Of a stretch of 64,000 bases of DNA, positions 24,750 through 33,700 are shown in pieces. Source of the DNA: Verrucomicrobia bacterium UBA3841 (GTDB taxonomy: Bacteria > Verrucomicrobiota > Kiritimatiellia > RFP12 > UBA1067); NCBI GenBank assembly GCA_002392765.1, contig DGHT01000043.1:1-64000 (forward strand), in the 5' to 3' direction. The translations under genes were made by a program, and so were the position numbers. The notes beneath the pieces are model-generated. The model was not told where the DNA came from and searched no databases. It worked only from the letters and a program-made list of their open reading frames with translations. Position 1 is the stretch's first letter. Each line of letters begins with the position of its first letter.

Positions 24750-25091
24750 ATGAAAATGATATGCATCAACTGTCCTAAAGGCTGCGAAATGGATGTCGCG
24801 GTCGATGGAGAAAATGTAACAGTAACGGGTCACTCGTGTCCTAGAGGCGAGGCGTACGCGAAATCCGAGGTGACGAATCCGACGCGGATGGTCACCGGTC
24901 TTGTGCGCGTCGCCGGAATGCGCAAACCGGTGCCCGTAAAGACAAAGACCGCGATCCCGAAGAGCAAGATCGACGCGACGCTCTTCGCAATGCACCAGGC
25001 GACCGTGCAGCTGCCGGTGAAAATCGGCGATGTGATAATCCCCAACGTTGCAGACACTGGCGTGGACATCGTCGCAACAGCGAACATGTGA
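24750..25091 (+). CDS. DUF1667 small cysteine-cluster protein (GlpA-module partner)
   Basis: A 113-residue protein with a four-cysteine cluster at the N-terminus: ICINCPKGCEM and GHSCPRGEAYA, as in DUF1667 proteins encoded beside GlpA-type and NAD/FAD oxidoreductases in anaerobes. It may carry a metal or iron-sulfur centre and serve as an electron-transfer partner; this is inferred from the conserved module. The second half (RKPVPVKTKTAIPK, then VKIGDVIIPNVADTGVD) matches the family. ATG 24750 was chosen; ATG 24726 would add repeat-derived residues and ATG 24756 would start at MICINC. Confidence 0.85.
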   Translation: MKMICINCPKGCEMDVAVDGENVTVTGHSCPRGEAYAKSEVTNPTRMVTGLVRVAGMRKPVPVKTKTAIPKSKIDATLFAMHQATVQLPVKIGDVIIPNVADTGVDIVATANM

Positions 25092-25105
25092 CGGGGAAGA
25101 GGGAA

Positions 25106-25179
25106 ACTGGGGGAACGAGCGTCCCGCCCGTTTGACGGGGAAGAGGAAAACTGGGGGAACGAGCGTCCCGCTCGTTTGA
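25106..25179. repeat. Two tandem hairpin repeats (family H)
   Basis: Two 30-bp copies at 25106-25135 and 25150-25179. Each begins ACTGGGGGAACGAGCGTCCC and ends CGCTCGTTTGA or CGCCCGTTTGA. The core AACGAGCG-TCC-CGCTCGTT is a perfect 8-bp hairpin in the second copy. The same unit recurs at 28765, 28811, 28857 and 30540, and as a variant at 12800. Confidence 0.85.
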
Positions 25180-25204
25180 TGAGGAAAGAGGGATAAATGT
25201 AAAA

Positions 25205-25231
25205 TGTAAAATGCAAGGTGTAAGGTGTAAA
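25205..25231. repeat. 27-bp direct repeat, copy 2
   Basis: Identical to 24720-24746 and located about 20 nt upstream of the HAD phosphatase start. The unit is built of TGTAAAA/TGCAAGG/TGTAAGG heptads. Confidence 0.85.
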
Positions 25232-25249
25232 GTGAAAAGGTAAACAGAT

Positions 25250-26095
25250 ATGTTTGACATAAAAAAGAAAAAGGCGTTCGTGTGCGATCTCGACGGCACG
25301 CTTTTCATGGGGCCCGACCCCATAAAGCCAGCCGTCGATTTCGTGATAGAAAACACGAAAAGCGGAAGGTTCAAATACTTCTACCTTACGAACAACACGT
25401 CGAAGTGTCCGGAGGAGTACATGAAAAAAATCGCCGGCGCGTCGATCCCCGTCGCGCCGGAGCAGATACTTACACCCCTCATCACGCTCGAATCGTACAT
25501 CCGCGAGAAAGGATACAAATCGGTGTATCTTATCGCGAGCGAAAAGGTGAAGGCGCACATGGCCGACAGGCTGGCCGACGCCGGGGTTTCGCTCGACTAC
25601 GACCCGGAGGCGAACGAACTGATCGCGCTCACTTACGACAAGGAGCTGACATACGCGAAGCTTGCCGACGCGACAAGCCTCTGGAACATGAGAAACGTTC
25701 CGCCGTCGCCAATGTGTCCCGTGCGCACGAAAAACCAGACGCCCGTCGATTTCGTCGCCACGCACCCCGACAACTGCTGTCCGAGCGAACGCGGCCCGAT
25801 TCCCGACATCGGCGGCATGATGAAGTTTCTCGAAATCACGAACGGGATGAAACCGAGCCACGTGTTCGGGAAACCGAGTCCCACCCTTCTCGCCCCCGTG
25901 CTCGCAGAATTCAAACCGGATGAAATTGCGGTGGTCGGCGACAGGCTCTACACCGACAAGGCGATCGCCGACAACGCCGGCGTCGATTTCGTCTGCGTAC
26001 TTTCGGGCGAAACGACCCCCGAAGATCTTGCAAACTACAAAGGCAAACCTCCCGCCATAGTGGTGGAAACATTCAACAAGGTTGACAGACAATGA
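25250..26095 (+). CDS. HAD-IIA family phosphatase
   Basis: A 281-residue phosphatase of the NagD/PGP branch of the HAD superfamily. Motif I is FVCDLDGTLFMG (nucleophile Asp near 13), motif II YLTNNTSKCP, the motif III region FGKPSPTLL, and motif IV VVGDRLYTDKAIADNAG. The IIA cap lies between motifs II and III. Members include phosphoglycolate and glycerol-phosphate phosphatases. The stop overlaps the sn-glycerol-1-phosphate dehydrogenase start (ATGA), so a role with glycerol phosphates or related triose derivatives is plausible but unproven. Confidence 0.85.
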   Translation: MFDIKKKKAFVCDLDGTLFMGPDPIKPAVDFVIENTKSGRFKYFYLTNNTSKCPEEYMKKIAGASIPVAPEQILTPLITLESYIREKGYKSVYLIASEKVKAHMADRLADAGVSLDYDPEANELIALTYDKELTYAKLADATSLWNMRNVPPSPMCPVRTKNQTPVDFVATHPDNCCPSERGPIPDIGGMMKFLEITNGMKPSHVFGKPSPTLLAPVLAEFKPDEIAVVGDRLYTDKAIADNAGVDFVCVLSGETTPEDLANYKGKPPAIVVETFNKVDRQ

Positions 26096-27438
26096 CACTC
26101 GTAGAAGAAGCTCTCAAGTATACTACCGACACCAAGGCCTGCACCATCGGCGCAGGCGCCGCGGAAGCCGCCGCGGGAATGTTCAAGGATCTCTTCCCCG
26201 ATGCGAAGAAGGCGATAATCGTCGAGGATCCCCGCACCCGCGCGGTCGCAGGCGAACGCGTGGAGCGTCTCCTGGAAGAAGCCGGGATCGAATGCTCGCG
26301 CCATGTCATGTGTCCCGGCGGAGAATATTTCCACGCCGAATACAAGTGGATAGACGAGGTCCGCGGGGCGATCGCCGCGTCCGGCGCGATTCCCGTGGCT
26401 GTCGGCTCGGGGACGATCAACGACATCGTGAAGCGGTCGTCGGAAGAAGTCGGCGTCAGGTACATGGTCGTAGGCACGGCCGCATCAATGGACGGCTACA
26501 CGAGCTTCGGCGCGTCGATTACGAAGGACGGGATGAAGCAGACGCTGTCGTGCAAGGCGCCGCTCGGCTGCATCGTCGACTCCAAGGTTGCAGCGGACGC
26601 CCCAAAAGAGATGGTCGCATCCGGCTACGCGGATCTTATCGCAAAGATTCCGGCGGGCGCGGAATGGATTCTCGCCGATGCGATCGGAAGCGAGGCGATC
26701 CATCCGATGGCCTGGAAATTCGTGCAAGGGCCGCTGCGCGATTCCCTGTCCGACCCCGAAGGCGCGGCTTCCGGCGACATCGCGGCGACGGAAAAACTTT
26801 GTTCCGGCCTTGTAATGAGCGGATTCGCTATGCAGGCCATGGGCTCGTCGCGCCCCGCGTCGGGGACGGAACACCAGGTATCGCACTACTGGGACATGGA
26901 AGACCTGTCCCTCGACGGAATTCCAGTGTCCCACGGATTCAAAGTGGGAATCGGAACGCTCATATCCACGAAAACGCTCGAGTTCCTTTTGCGCCAGGAT
27001 CTTTCCAAACTCGACGTGGACGCCGCCGTCGCCGCCTGGTGGCCTGACTTCGAATCCGTCGCGGCGACATTTCCGAAGGTGTTCGGGAACCGTCCCGCCC
27101 ACATACAGAGGGCGATGAACGAGTGCCCCAACAAATTCCCGTCCCGCGAACAGCTCCGCTCCGAACTGACTACGGTCAAGAACGCCTGGCCGGAACTGTC
27201 CGCCAAAATGAAGGCGCAGATAATGCCCTTCGACGAAGTGCGCGAATGCCTGAAGAAGGCCGGCGCCCCGTACGAACCTGAAATGATCGGTGTAAGCCGC
27301 TCGCGTCTGCGCGAAACATACGCAGGCGTTCCATACATGCGCGCGAGGTATTTCTCGATCGACCTGGTGGACAGGCTGGGGCTCATGGGGAGTCTTGAGG
27401 AAGAACTGTTCGGCGCAAACGGCGTATGGAAAATTTAA
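26092..27438 (+). CDS. sn-glycerol-1-phosphate dehydrogenase (AraM/EgsA family)
   Basis: A 448-residue metal-dependent dehydrogenase interconverting sn-glycerol-1-phosphate and dihydroxyacetone phosphate. The fingerprint is clear: PVAVGSGTINDIVKRSS near 103-119 (NAD-binding), MVVGTAASMDGYTSFGASIT near 125-144, CKAPLGCIVDSKV, GYADLIAKIPAGAEW near 179-193 with the Asp metal ligand, SGTEHQVSHYW with the first His ligand, and VSHGFKVGIGTL with the second. It is a bacterial AraM-like length. No PcrB-like prenyl transferase is present, so the lipid-synthesis role of Bacillus AraM is not supported here. Coupling to the HAD phosphatase and an organophosphate antiporter 37 nt downstream favours catabolism. 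Confidence 0.9.
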   Translation: MTLVEEALKYTTDTKACTIGAGAAEAAAGMFKDLFPDAKKAIIVEDPRTRAVAGERVERLLEEAGIECSRHVMCPGGEYFHAEYKWIDEVRGAIAASGAIPVAVGSGTINDIVKRSSEEVGVRYMVVGTAASMDGYTSFGASITKDGMKQTLSCKAPLGCIVDSKVAADAPKEMVASGYADLIAKIPAGAEWILADAIGSEAIHPMAWKFVQGPLRDSLSDPEGAASGDIAATEKLCSGLVMSGFAMQAMGSSRPASGTEHQVSHYWDMEDLSLDGIPVSHGFKVGIGTLISTKTLEFLLRQDLSKLDVDAAVAAWWPDFESVAATFPKVFGNRPAHIQRAMNECPNKFPSREQLRSELTTVKNAWPELSAKMKAQIMPFDEVRECLKKAGAPYEPEMIGVSRSRLRETYAGVPYMRARYFSIDLVDRLGLMGSLEEELFGANGVWKI

Positions 27439-27475
27439 ACCGACTTGAAACGAACTTGAAACGAAGGGGCGGACA

Positions 27476-28753
27476 ATGACCGAAACCGTGGAAAAGAGAT
27501 TCGCGAGATGCCAGTGGAAGTTCATCATCTGCAGCATGATCGCCTACGCGTTCTTCTACATCACGCGGAAAAACCTGTCGATGGCCCAGCCGGGGATGCT
27601 TGAAGAGGGTGTAATCTCCAAGGAAGCGCTCGGCGTGATACTGACAGTCCACGGAGTGCTGTACGGGACGAGCCGTTTCGTGAACGGATTTTGGGCCGAC
27701 AAGCTCAACGGGAGGATATTCATGGCGCTCGGGCTGGTTTTGTCCGCCGCCATGAATTTCCTGTTCGGCTGCTCGTCGCTCGCAATCCTGTTCGCCGTGT
27801 TCTGGATCGTCAACGGATGGACGCAGGGGATGGGATTCCCGCCGTGCGCGAAGATGCTGACGCACTGGATACACCCGAAAGAACTGGCGACGAAGATGTC
27901 AATCTGGAACACGAGCCATTCGTTCGGCTCCGCACTCGCCCTGGGGCTGTGTTCGCTCCTGTTCGCGCTCGGGTTCGGATGGCGCTGGTGCTTCTACGTT
28001 CCGGCCGCGCTCGCCCTTCTCGCGGCGGTGTTCTGCTTTTTCTGCGTCAAGGACGGTCCGCACGAAGAGGGGCTGCCAGAACTGGATCTCTCGGACGTGC
28101 GCGGGAGCGGGAACGACGCGGCGGAGCGCAAGGTGACGGACGCCGACAGGCGCAGGCTCGTCTTCCGCAACCGCGTGATATGGATTTGCGCAATCGCGAA
28201 TTTCTTCGTATACGTGGTTCGCTTCGGCTTCCTGGACTGGGGTCCCACATTTCTAAAGGAATACAAGCATATCGACGTGTCCAAGGGCGGGCTGATGAGC
28301 ATCGGCTTTGAACTGGCCGCGGTCGTCGGCACGGTATTCGCCGGATGGTTCACGGACAGGGTGTTCAAGGGCCGCGGCATAAGGACGTGCGTATTCTGCA
28401 TGTTCTTCGCCGGATTGTGTTCGCTCGGATTCTGGTATCTTCCCGACGGCGCACCGATCTGGCAGATGACGCTCCTTATGATGGGAACGGGATTCTTCAT
28501 CTACGGCCCGCAGGCGCTCATAGGAATCGTCGCTGCGCAGCAAGCCACGAACGACGCGGCGGCGATGGCGAACGGATTCATGGGCATAATGGGGTACGCC
28601 GCCACAACAGTATCTGGCATCGGCATCGCGCTTATCAGCAAACACTTCGGCTGGAACGCGGCGCTGCTCTCGATCGGCGCCTTCGCCCTCGTAGGCATGC
28701 TCCTGTTCCTTTGCGCCTGGTCCGCGAAAGCGAACGGATACGCGAATAAGTGA
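27476..28753 (+). CDS. Organophosphate:phosphate antiporter (GlpT family), second copy
   Basis: A 425-residue OPA-family MFS transporter closer to classical GlpT than the one at 19379. It has YAFFYITRKNLSMAQPGML near 23-41, QGMGFPPCAKMLTHW near 113-127, RFGFLDWGPTFLKEYKHI near 249-266, and TGFFIYGPQALIG near 337-349. GlpT imports glycerol-3-phosphate in exchange for phosphate. Its position directly after an sn-glycerol-1-phosphate dehydrogenase raises the question whether it carries the sn-1 isomer. A strong AAGGGGCGG ribosome site precedes the ATG. It is the last gene of the second operon. Confidence 0.88.
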   Translation: MTETVEKRFARCQWKFIICSMIAYAFFYITRKNLSMAQPGMLEEGVISKEALGVILTVHGVLYGTSRFVNGFWADKLNGRIFMALGLVLSAAMNFLFGCSSLAILFAVFWIVNGWTQGMGFPPCAKMLTHWIHPKELATKMSIWNTSHSFGSALALGLCSLLFALGFGWRWCFYVPAALALLAAVFCFFCVKDGPHEEGLPELDLSDVRGSGNDAAERKVTDADRRRLVFRNRVIWICAIANFFVYVVRFGFLDWGPTFLKEYKHIDVSKGGLMSIGFELAAVVGTVFAGWFTDRVFKGRGIRTCVFCMFFAGLCSLGFWYLPDGAPIWQMTLLMMGTGFFIYGPQALIGIVAAQQATNDAAAMANGFMGIMGYAATTVSGIGIALISKHFGWNAALLSIGAFALVGMLLFLCAWSAKANGYANK

Positions 28754-28764
28754 GAGAAGAGAGA

Positions 28765-28886
28765 ACTGGGGGAACGAGCGTCCCGCTCGTTTGATGAGGG
28801 GATGAGGGAAACTGGGGGGAACGAGCGTCCCGCTCGTTTGATGAGGGGAGAGGGAAACTGGGGGAACGAGCGTCCCGCCCGTTTGA
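28765..28886. repeat. Three tandem family-H hairpin repeats
   Basis: Copies at 28765-28794, 28811-28841 and 28857-28886, each ACTGGGGGAACGAGCG... with GTTTGATGAG following. They lie between the convergent antiporter and AAA-ATPase genes. A further perfect hairpin AAGAGTGT-TTT-ACACTCTT (28900-28918) directly follows the ATPase stop codon. Confidence 0.88.
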
Positions 28887-28918
28887 TGAGGGAACAGGGA
28901 AGAGTGTTTTACACTCTT

Positions 28919-30481
28919 CTATGCATTCCTGACGATCTTGACGCCGGAGACGGTGCGGCGCTTGGTGGAGAACGCGATGCCGATCAGGGTTATCGGCTTG
29001 CCGGAGGGACGGAAGCGGTCGGTGTAGGACTTGTCCTGTATCTGCTCGATCGCCTTCTTCGCCGTTGAGTCGCGCTTCACCTCTATGATGTAGGCGTCCG
29101 TCGCGGTCTCGACCGTGAGGTCGATGCGCCCTTTGTGCGTCCTGACCTCGCCGCCGACGTTAATTCCGATAACGCGCAGGACGACGTACATTATCGCCTG
29201 CCACGACTGCTCGTTCTGCTTGTCGGTAAGATCATACGGAATCGCCGAGAAGAACTGGCGGAACGCCTCGACGAAAGCCTCGGGGTCGCGGACGAGAAGA
29301 GCGTTTACGACTTTCGCCGCGATGTTGACCGTGTCGGACGTCTCCCGGCCCACGTAAACGGCGGAAAGGTCCTTGAGGAACGAGTTCTCGACTTCAAGAT
29401 TGGGAAATCCGAGCGTATAAAGGCGGATCGCCTCCATCTGTCTAAAACTCTTTATGGTGAGATAGCCTGTCTGAAAGAGAAGCGTGACCGGCTTGATGCG
29501 CTCGGGCTCGTACGCGTCGAGGTCGTTGTCGTCGACAGTGAGGTTGGACATGTCTACCGGCTTCTTGCGGAAGAAGTCTATGAGGAACGTCGGTATCGCT
29601 GTCTTAGACCACCAGTTGCCGAGTTCCATCACATCAAACGTCATGCCGAGCGAAACGGGATTCACAACGGGCTCGGCGTCCTGGTGGAACCTGTACCCGT
29701 CGTACCATTTCACGATGTCCGCAAAAGCGCCTTCGGCGTCCTTGCCCAATTTCGCACCGAGCGCGGCAAGGCTTTGCGGAAAGTTCTTCCGGACTTCCTC
29801 GTGCGTATAGCCGAAAAGAGTCGCGACAACGGCGTTGAGCGTGTAGTCCTTCAAGTTGTTGAGGTCGGAGAAGATCGACACCTTCGAGAACTTGCTCACG
29901 CCCGTTATGAACGTGAAGCGCTGATATCGCTCCTCGTACTTCATCACTCCGTAGAACGGCTTCAGGAAATCTTTGAACGCGGCCGCAGCGGGCGTGTTCA
30001 GCGTCTTCAGGAGAGGCTTGTCGTATTCGTCGACGAGAACAACGCACTGCCCGTCGCCGGATGTCTCCGCCGTCGCGATAATCAGGCGTCTGAACATTTC
30101 CGGGAGAGTCGCCGTGCTGTCAATGGACACGCCAAGCCGGCCGGCTTCGCCTTGCAGATAGCTTGTGAGCGCTGCGGCAAGTTCACCGACGGTGTCATAC
30201 TGCATCGTGCCCATGTCGAGGTGGATGACGGGCCACTTTTTCGACCAGTTCCACTCCGGTTCGATGGCGAGTCCATTGAACAGTTCGCGCTTCCCCTCGA
30301 AGAGACATTTGAGCGTCGATACAGCGAGCGACTTGCCGAACCGCCGCGGACGCGCGATGAAGAATTGCGCTCCGCGCGAATCATCGACAAGTTCCTTCAG
30401 AATCGCCGTTTTGTCAACGTATGTATAGCCCCTCTTCCGGAGGTTCTCGAACGTGTATATGTCTGTCGCCGCTTTTTCCAT
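28919..30481 (-). CDS. AAA-ATPase-like protein with C-terminal PD-(D/E)XK nuclease domain (DUF1703 type)
   Basis: A 520-residue protein of the AAA-ATPase_like/PDDEXK_9 family. The N-terminus TFENLRKRGYTYVDKTAIL leads to a Walker A variant RPRRFGKSLAVSTL near 44-57 and a Walker B CVVLVDEYDKPLL near 144-156. The C-terminus carries a nuclease fold: HKGRIDLTVETATDAYIIEVKRD, with the D...E-x-K signature near 466-485. Function is unknown; such genes multiply in gut Bacteroidetes and PVC genomes. ATG 30479-30481 was chosen because the family starts at MEK-like and the -10 box ends 7 nt upstream; the longer frame to 30517 would include the -35 box. Hairpin repeats of the same family lie on both sides. 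Confidence 0.85.
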   Translation of the reverse strand: MEKAATDIYTFENLRKRGYTYVDKTAILKELVDDSRGAQFFIARPRRFGKSLAVSTLKCLFEGKRELFNGLAIEPEWNWSKKWPVIHLDMGTMQYDTVGELAAALTSYLQGEAGRLGVSIDSTATLPEMFRRLIIATAETSGDGQCVVLVDEYDKPLLKTLNTPAAAAFKDFLKPFYGVMKYEERYQRFTFITGVSKFSKVSIFSDLNNLKDYTLNAVVATLFGYTHEEVRKNFPQSLAALGAKLGKDAEGAFADIVKWYDGYRFHQDAEPVVNPVSLGMTFDVMELGNWWSKTAIPTFLIDFFRKKPVDMSNLTVDDNDLDAYEPERIKPVTLLFQTGYLTIKSFRQMEAIRLYTLGFPNLEVENSFLKDLSAVYVGRETSDTVNIAAKVVNALLVRDPEAFVEAFRQFFSAIPYDLTDKQNEQSWQAIMYVVLRVIGINVGGEVRTHKGRIDLTVETATDAYIIEVKRDSTAKKAIEQIQDKSYTDRFRPSGKPITLIGIAFSTKRRTVSGVKIVRNA

Positions 30482-30488
30482 GCCAAAT

Positions 30489-30517
30489 ATCATATCATAA
30501 TCGCCGCAGTTTTCCAA
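30489..30517 (-). promoter_or_regulatory. Leaderless promoter of the AAA-ATPase gene
   Basis: TTGGAA (30512-30517), 17-bp spacer, TATGAT (30489-30494), then exactly 7 nt to the ATG at 30481. Confidence 0.7.
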
Positions 30518-30539
30518 TCACTAATTGAGGGATGAGAGA

Positions 30540-30569
30540 ACTGGGGGAACGAGCGTCCCGCTCGTTTGA
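30540..30569. repeat. Family-H hairpin repeat upstream of the AAA-ATPase
   Basis: A full copy (ACTGGGGGAACGAGCGTCCC then GCTCGTTTGA) in the same orientation as the three copies downstream of the ATPase gene. Confidence 0.88.
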
Positions 30570-30617
30570 TGAAGGAACAGGGAACTGCGAAAGCTGCGTC
30601 CAACCAATTCTCTTATC

Positions 30618-30650
30618 CAAAAAAATGCCTCCCGCTAAATCGCGGGAGGC
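30618..30650 (-). terminator. Rho-independent terminator of the surface-protein gene
   Basis: On the minus strand GCCTCCCGC-GATTTA-GCGGGAGGC (30627-30650) is followed by ATTTTTTTGG. It lies about 55 nt after the stop codon of the 1993-residue protein. Two more short hairpins (GGGCGGAGTGGTTCCCGCCC type) lie between. Confidence 0.9.
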
Positions 30651-30704
30651 ACAGGGAGGGAACCACTCCTCCCCTCAGGGCGGGAACCACTCCGCCCTAA
30701 ATCG

Positions 30705-33700
30705 TCACTTAGCGCCGATGCCGATTTCAGCCTTGAACCTGTGGACGCCGGTTCCGAGCGAAGCAGGATCGATGACGATCGTCTTTCCGGCGCCCTCGCC
30801 GCTCGTCTGGCCAGAGACGTCGTTGGAGCCTTCTTTGATGGCGACATCGACATCGACATTGCCGGCGGGCGTGATCGCATCGCCATTCGCCTTTGTCAGA
30901 GACAGCTCAATCTTTCCTTCGCTCGTCGGCGCGGCATTCACGATGGGAGCATCGTTCTTGCTGGTTGGATTGAGTCCGAGCGCATAGCTCTCGAAGTAGT
31001 TTAGACCGTTGTCGCACGTTCTTTCAGCAGTCGGGCTGATCAACGCCTGAACCGCGGAAGCCTTCTCACCGGCGAGGTATTCGCTGACGAAATCGGCCGA
31101 AACCGCAACGTTCGTCACATTCCCTTCCGTTCCGACGTCGGCCATGTATCCGGTCAGGAGGTTCGCGCCTTCGATAGACACGAAGGAGCCGCTGCCGTTG
31201 TACTGGACCTGCCTCATGCCGGAGGCGCCCTTCGCGAGGTCGAAACCGGAGACGCCCGCCGCGTTTGTCAGCGAGTAGACCGTCTCGTCCTTGCCGATCG
31301 TCACGTAGAACTTCTGGACGCCGTAATCGATCCTGAGGCCGACGGTATACCGCTGCTCGTCTTCAGGCGCTCCAAGGCCGTTGTTGCCGACATCGACCCA
31401 CGCGGGGCCGGCGGTATAGACCTGGAACGTATTGCCGGATTCGCCGGCGTTGATCCTCAGCGCGGCCTGTGCTTCAGGATCGACTGCGGCCGCAGGATTT
31501 GCCGCGCCGCCGAATGCGACGACTGTCGACACTGTCACCACGTCGCCCGTCGACACTCCTGTCGCGGCATAGATGTTCGTTCCGGAGAAGGAGGCGTAGT
31601 CGTTGTCGCCGTAAACCGGAGTCACCGCCGCCCCGTCGCCGTCGGTCCAGGATCCGACACCGGTCGCGGTCTTGTTGTAGAGCATCCATCCGCTTCCGTC
31701 GACGACGGTGCCCTTCTTCTGATCCGACGTGCCGCTCGTACCGCCTGTCGCCGCACCGGTCGCCGTGATCGTATACGCGACGCCGCTGCCAAGCTCCGTA
31801 TTGCTTACGTCGACATTTTCGAACGTAACCGTACCCGCGCTCCCGGCATCGGCAACGTAATCCTTGCCCTGAACTGTGAGCGTGTACGTACCCGCGCCCC
31901 CGACCGTCGCCGTCACATCGGCATTCGTATACGACGCATAGTATTCGAACGTCACATCAGAGATGGAGGCATTCTGGACGGTAGCGACCGAATACGTCGA
32001 TCCCGTAAGTTTCACATACGAATTCGCGACCGTCGTCGTAGGCGTAGGCGAGAGCGTCACATCCGTAAGAGATATTGTGTCGTTCGCTCCGAGCGTTATC
32101 GGGCTTGCAGATGTGATAGAAGCCTGGACGCCAGTAAATGTCACAGCACCGCTCACCTGCAACCCCGCAACAGAAACAGTCGTGACCGTGATTGAAGCGC
32201 TGCCGTTGACTGCGGCCGTATCCACGGACGAAGGCGAGCGAGAAGCCGTCGCACCGCTTGCAGTTCCTACAGCCCAGTTTGCCCGCTTGTTCCAGACATT
32301 GTCGGTATTGCCAGTCCAGACATAAGTCGTGGGCTTTTCGGATTTCGTATAGGTGACGATGCCGTTCGCATCCGCGTCTCCCTCGTTCAATTCGTATTCC
32401 GTAGAAGCAAGCGTCACGTCAACAGTCGCGTCGTTCAAGCACTTGACCTTTACAGACAATACGCTCCATGCCGTCTTTGCCGGATTGACCGTAACTACAA
32501 CACCGGCACCAGTATAGACTTCAAAATAATCGTAGATAACGTTCCCCAGTATGTGTTCGTCAATATCGTCGAAAGCGAGCTGCGCGGTCTTGAAATAGAC
32601 TTTGCTCGAATCGGTTTTGACGATCGCCGCCTGACACATGGCGAGGATATTGTTGTTTTCGGTATCGACATAATACCCGGCGGGGCAGGTCGCGTTCGGG
32701 TCGAGAATCGTGACTTCTTCGTACGTATGGTTGTCCGCGACCGCCGCGTCGATCGCCTCCTGGATCGTTTCGTAATCCTTCCCGCCGTACGATGCCACAT
32801 ACGTTGAGAACGAAACCTTGAGCGCGTTGCCATCGACCGAGAGCTTGCCGCTCTGACCGCTTGCAAGCGCGAACGTCGAGTCGTCGAGACCCGATGCGGT
32901 CATGAGGACTTTCGTGCCCGTCTGCTTGAGCGCGGAGACATCCACCGTCACCTTACCTTCGGCGGGGCACGTCACCGTGCCGCTGACGGCAAGACCGTTC
33001 TCATCGCTCGCGAACGCCTTGAACGTCGAGCCGGCATTGAACGTCAAAGCCCCCGTGAGCGTCCCCGTGCCGCCGAACATCCCGGAGACGGTTACAGGGC
33101 CCTGCCATGTACCAGTCAAATTGACCGAACCGTCTACCGTCAAAGCGTCTGTCCAATTGGCCTGATCCTGGGTGCCCGCAAGCGTCAACGTCCCGGTAGT
33201 GGAATCACCAGGGGCGACCACTATTGTCGCGAGACGATCGTCGCCGCCTTTGAAGATGCCGCTCCAAACGCCATCCTTGGCCTGCTTGATTGTGAGCGTC
33301 TTGTTGTAACCGCCAAGGTCTGAACGCAGGTTCTTTGTGCCGGAAAGACTACCAATCACCTTGTTATCCTGTCGGAAAACGATACCTTCCGTTTGTTCTG
33401 CAACGATTGAGAGCGTGTCGGCGGGAGAAGTGTACGGGAATCCACGATATCCAGTGCCGTTGAACTTGATCGTCCCCGTCCCCGTCACGTTGCCATAGTT
33501 GTAGGTATTGCTATTGCTCTCGTCCACACTGCTCGTGCTGGTCAACTCAAGAATGCCAGTATCATTGATGACCATAGGTGTGCCGCCGCCCCATTTGCCG
33601 CGGCCCGTTGCCTTGAGCGTGCCATCAACCGTAATGCCGGCTGTCGTCCAGAGCGCACCGCCATTTAGGGTTATAACACCGCCTTCATCAACAAACAGTC

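Noticed and set aside
25092..25249. A possible CRISPR array, suggested by tandem repeats at 25106-25179 and 28765-28886
   Set aside because: The units are hairpins of 30 bp with short, non-unique spacers, only two or three copies per site, and no cas genes are present.
26092..27438. The sn-glycerol-1-phosphate dehydrogenase as evidence of archaeal DNA
   Set aside because: AraM-type enzymes are known in bacteria, and the gene is ATGA-coupled inside a bacterial operon with matching composition.
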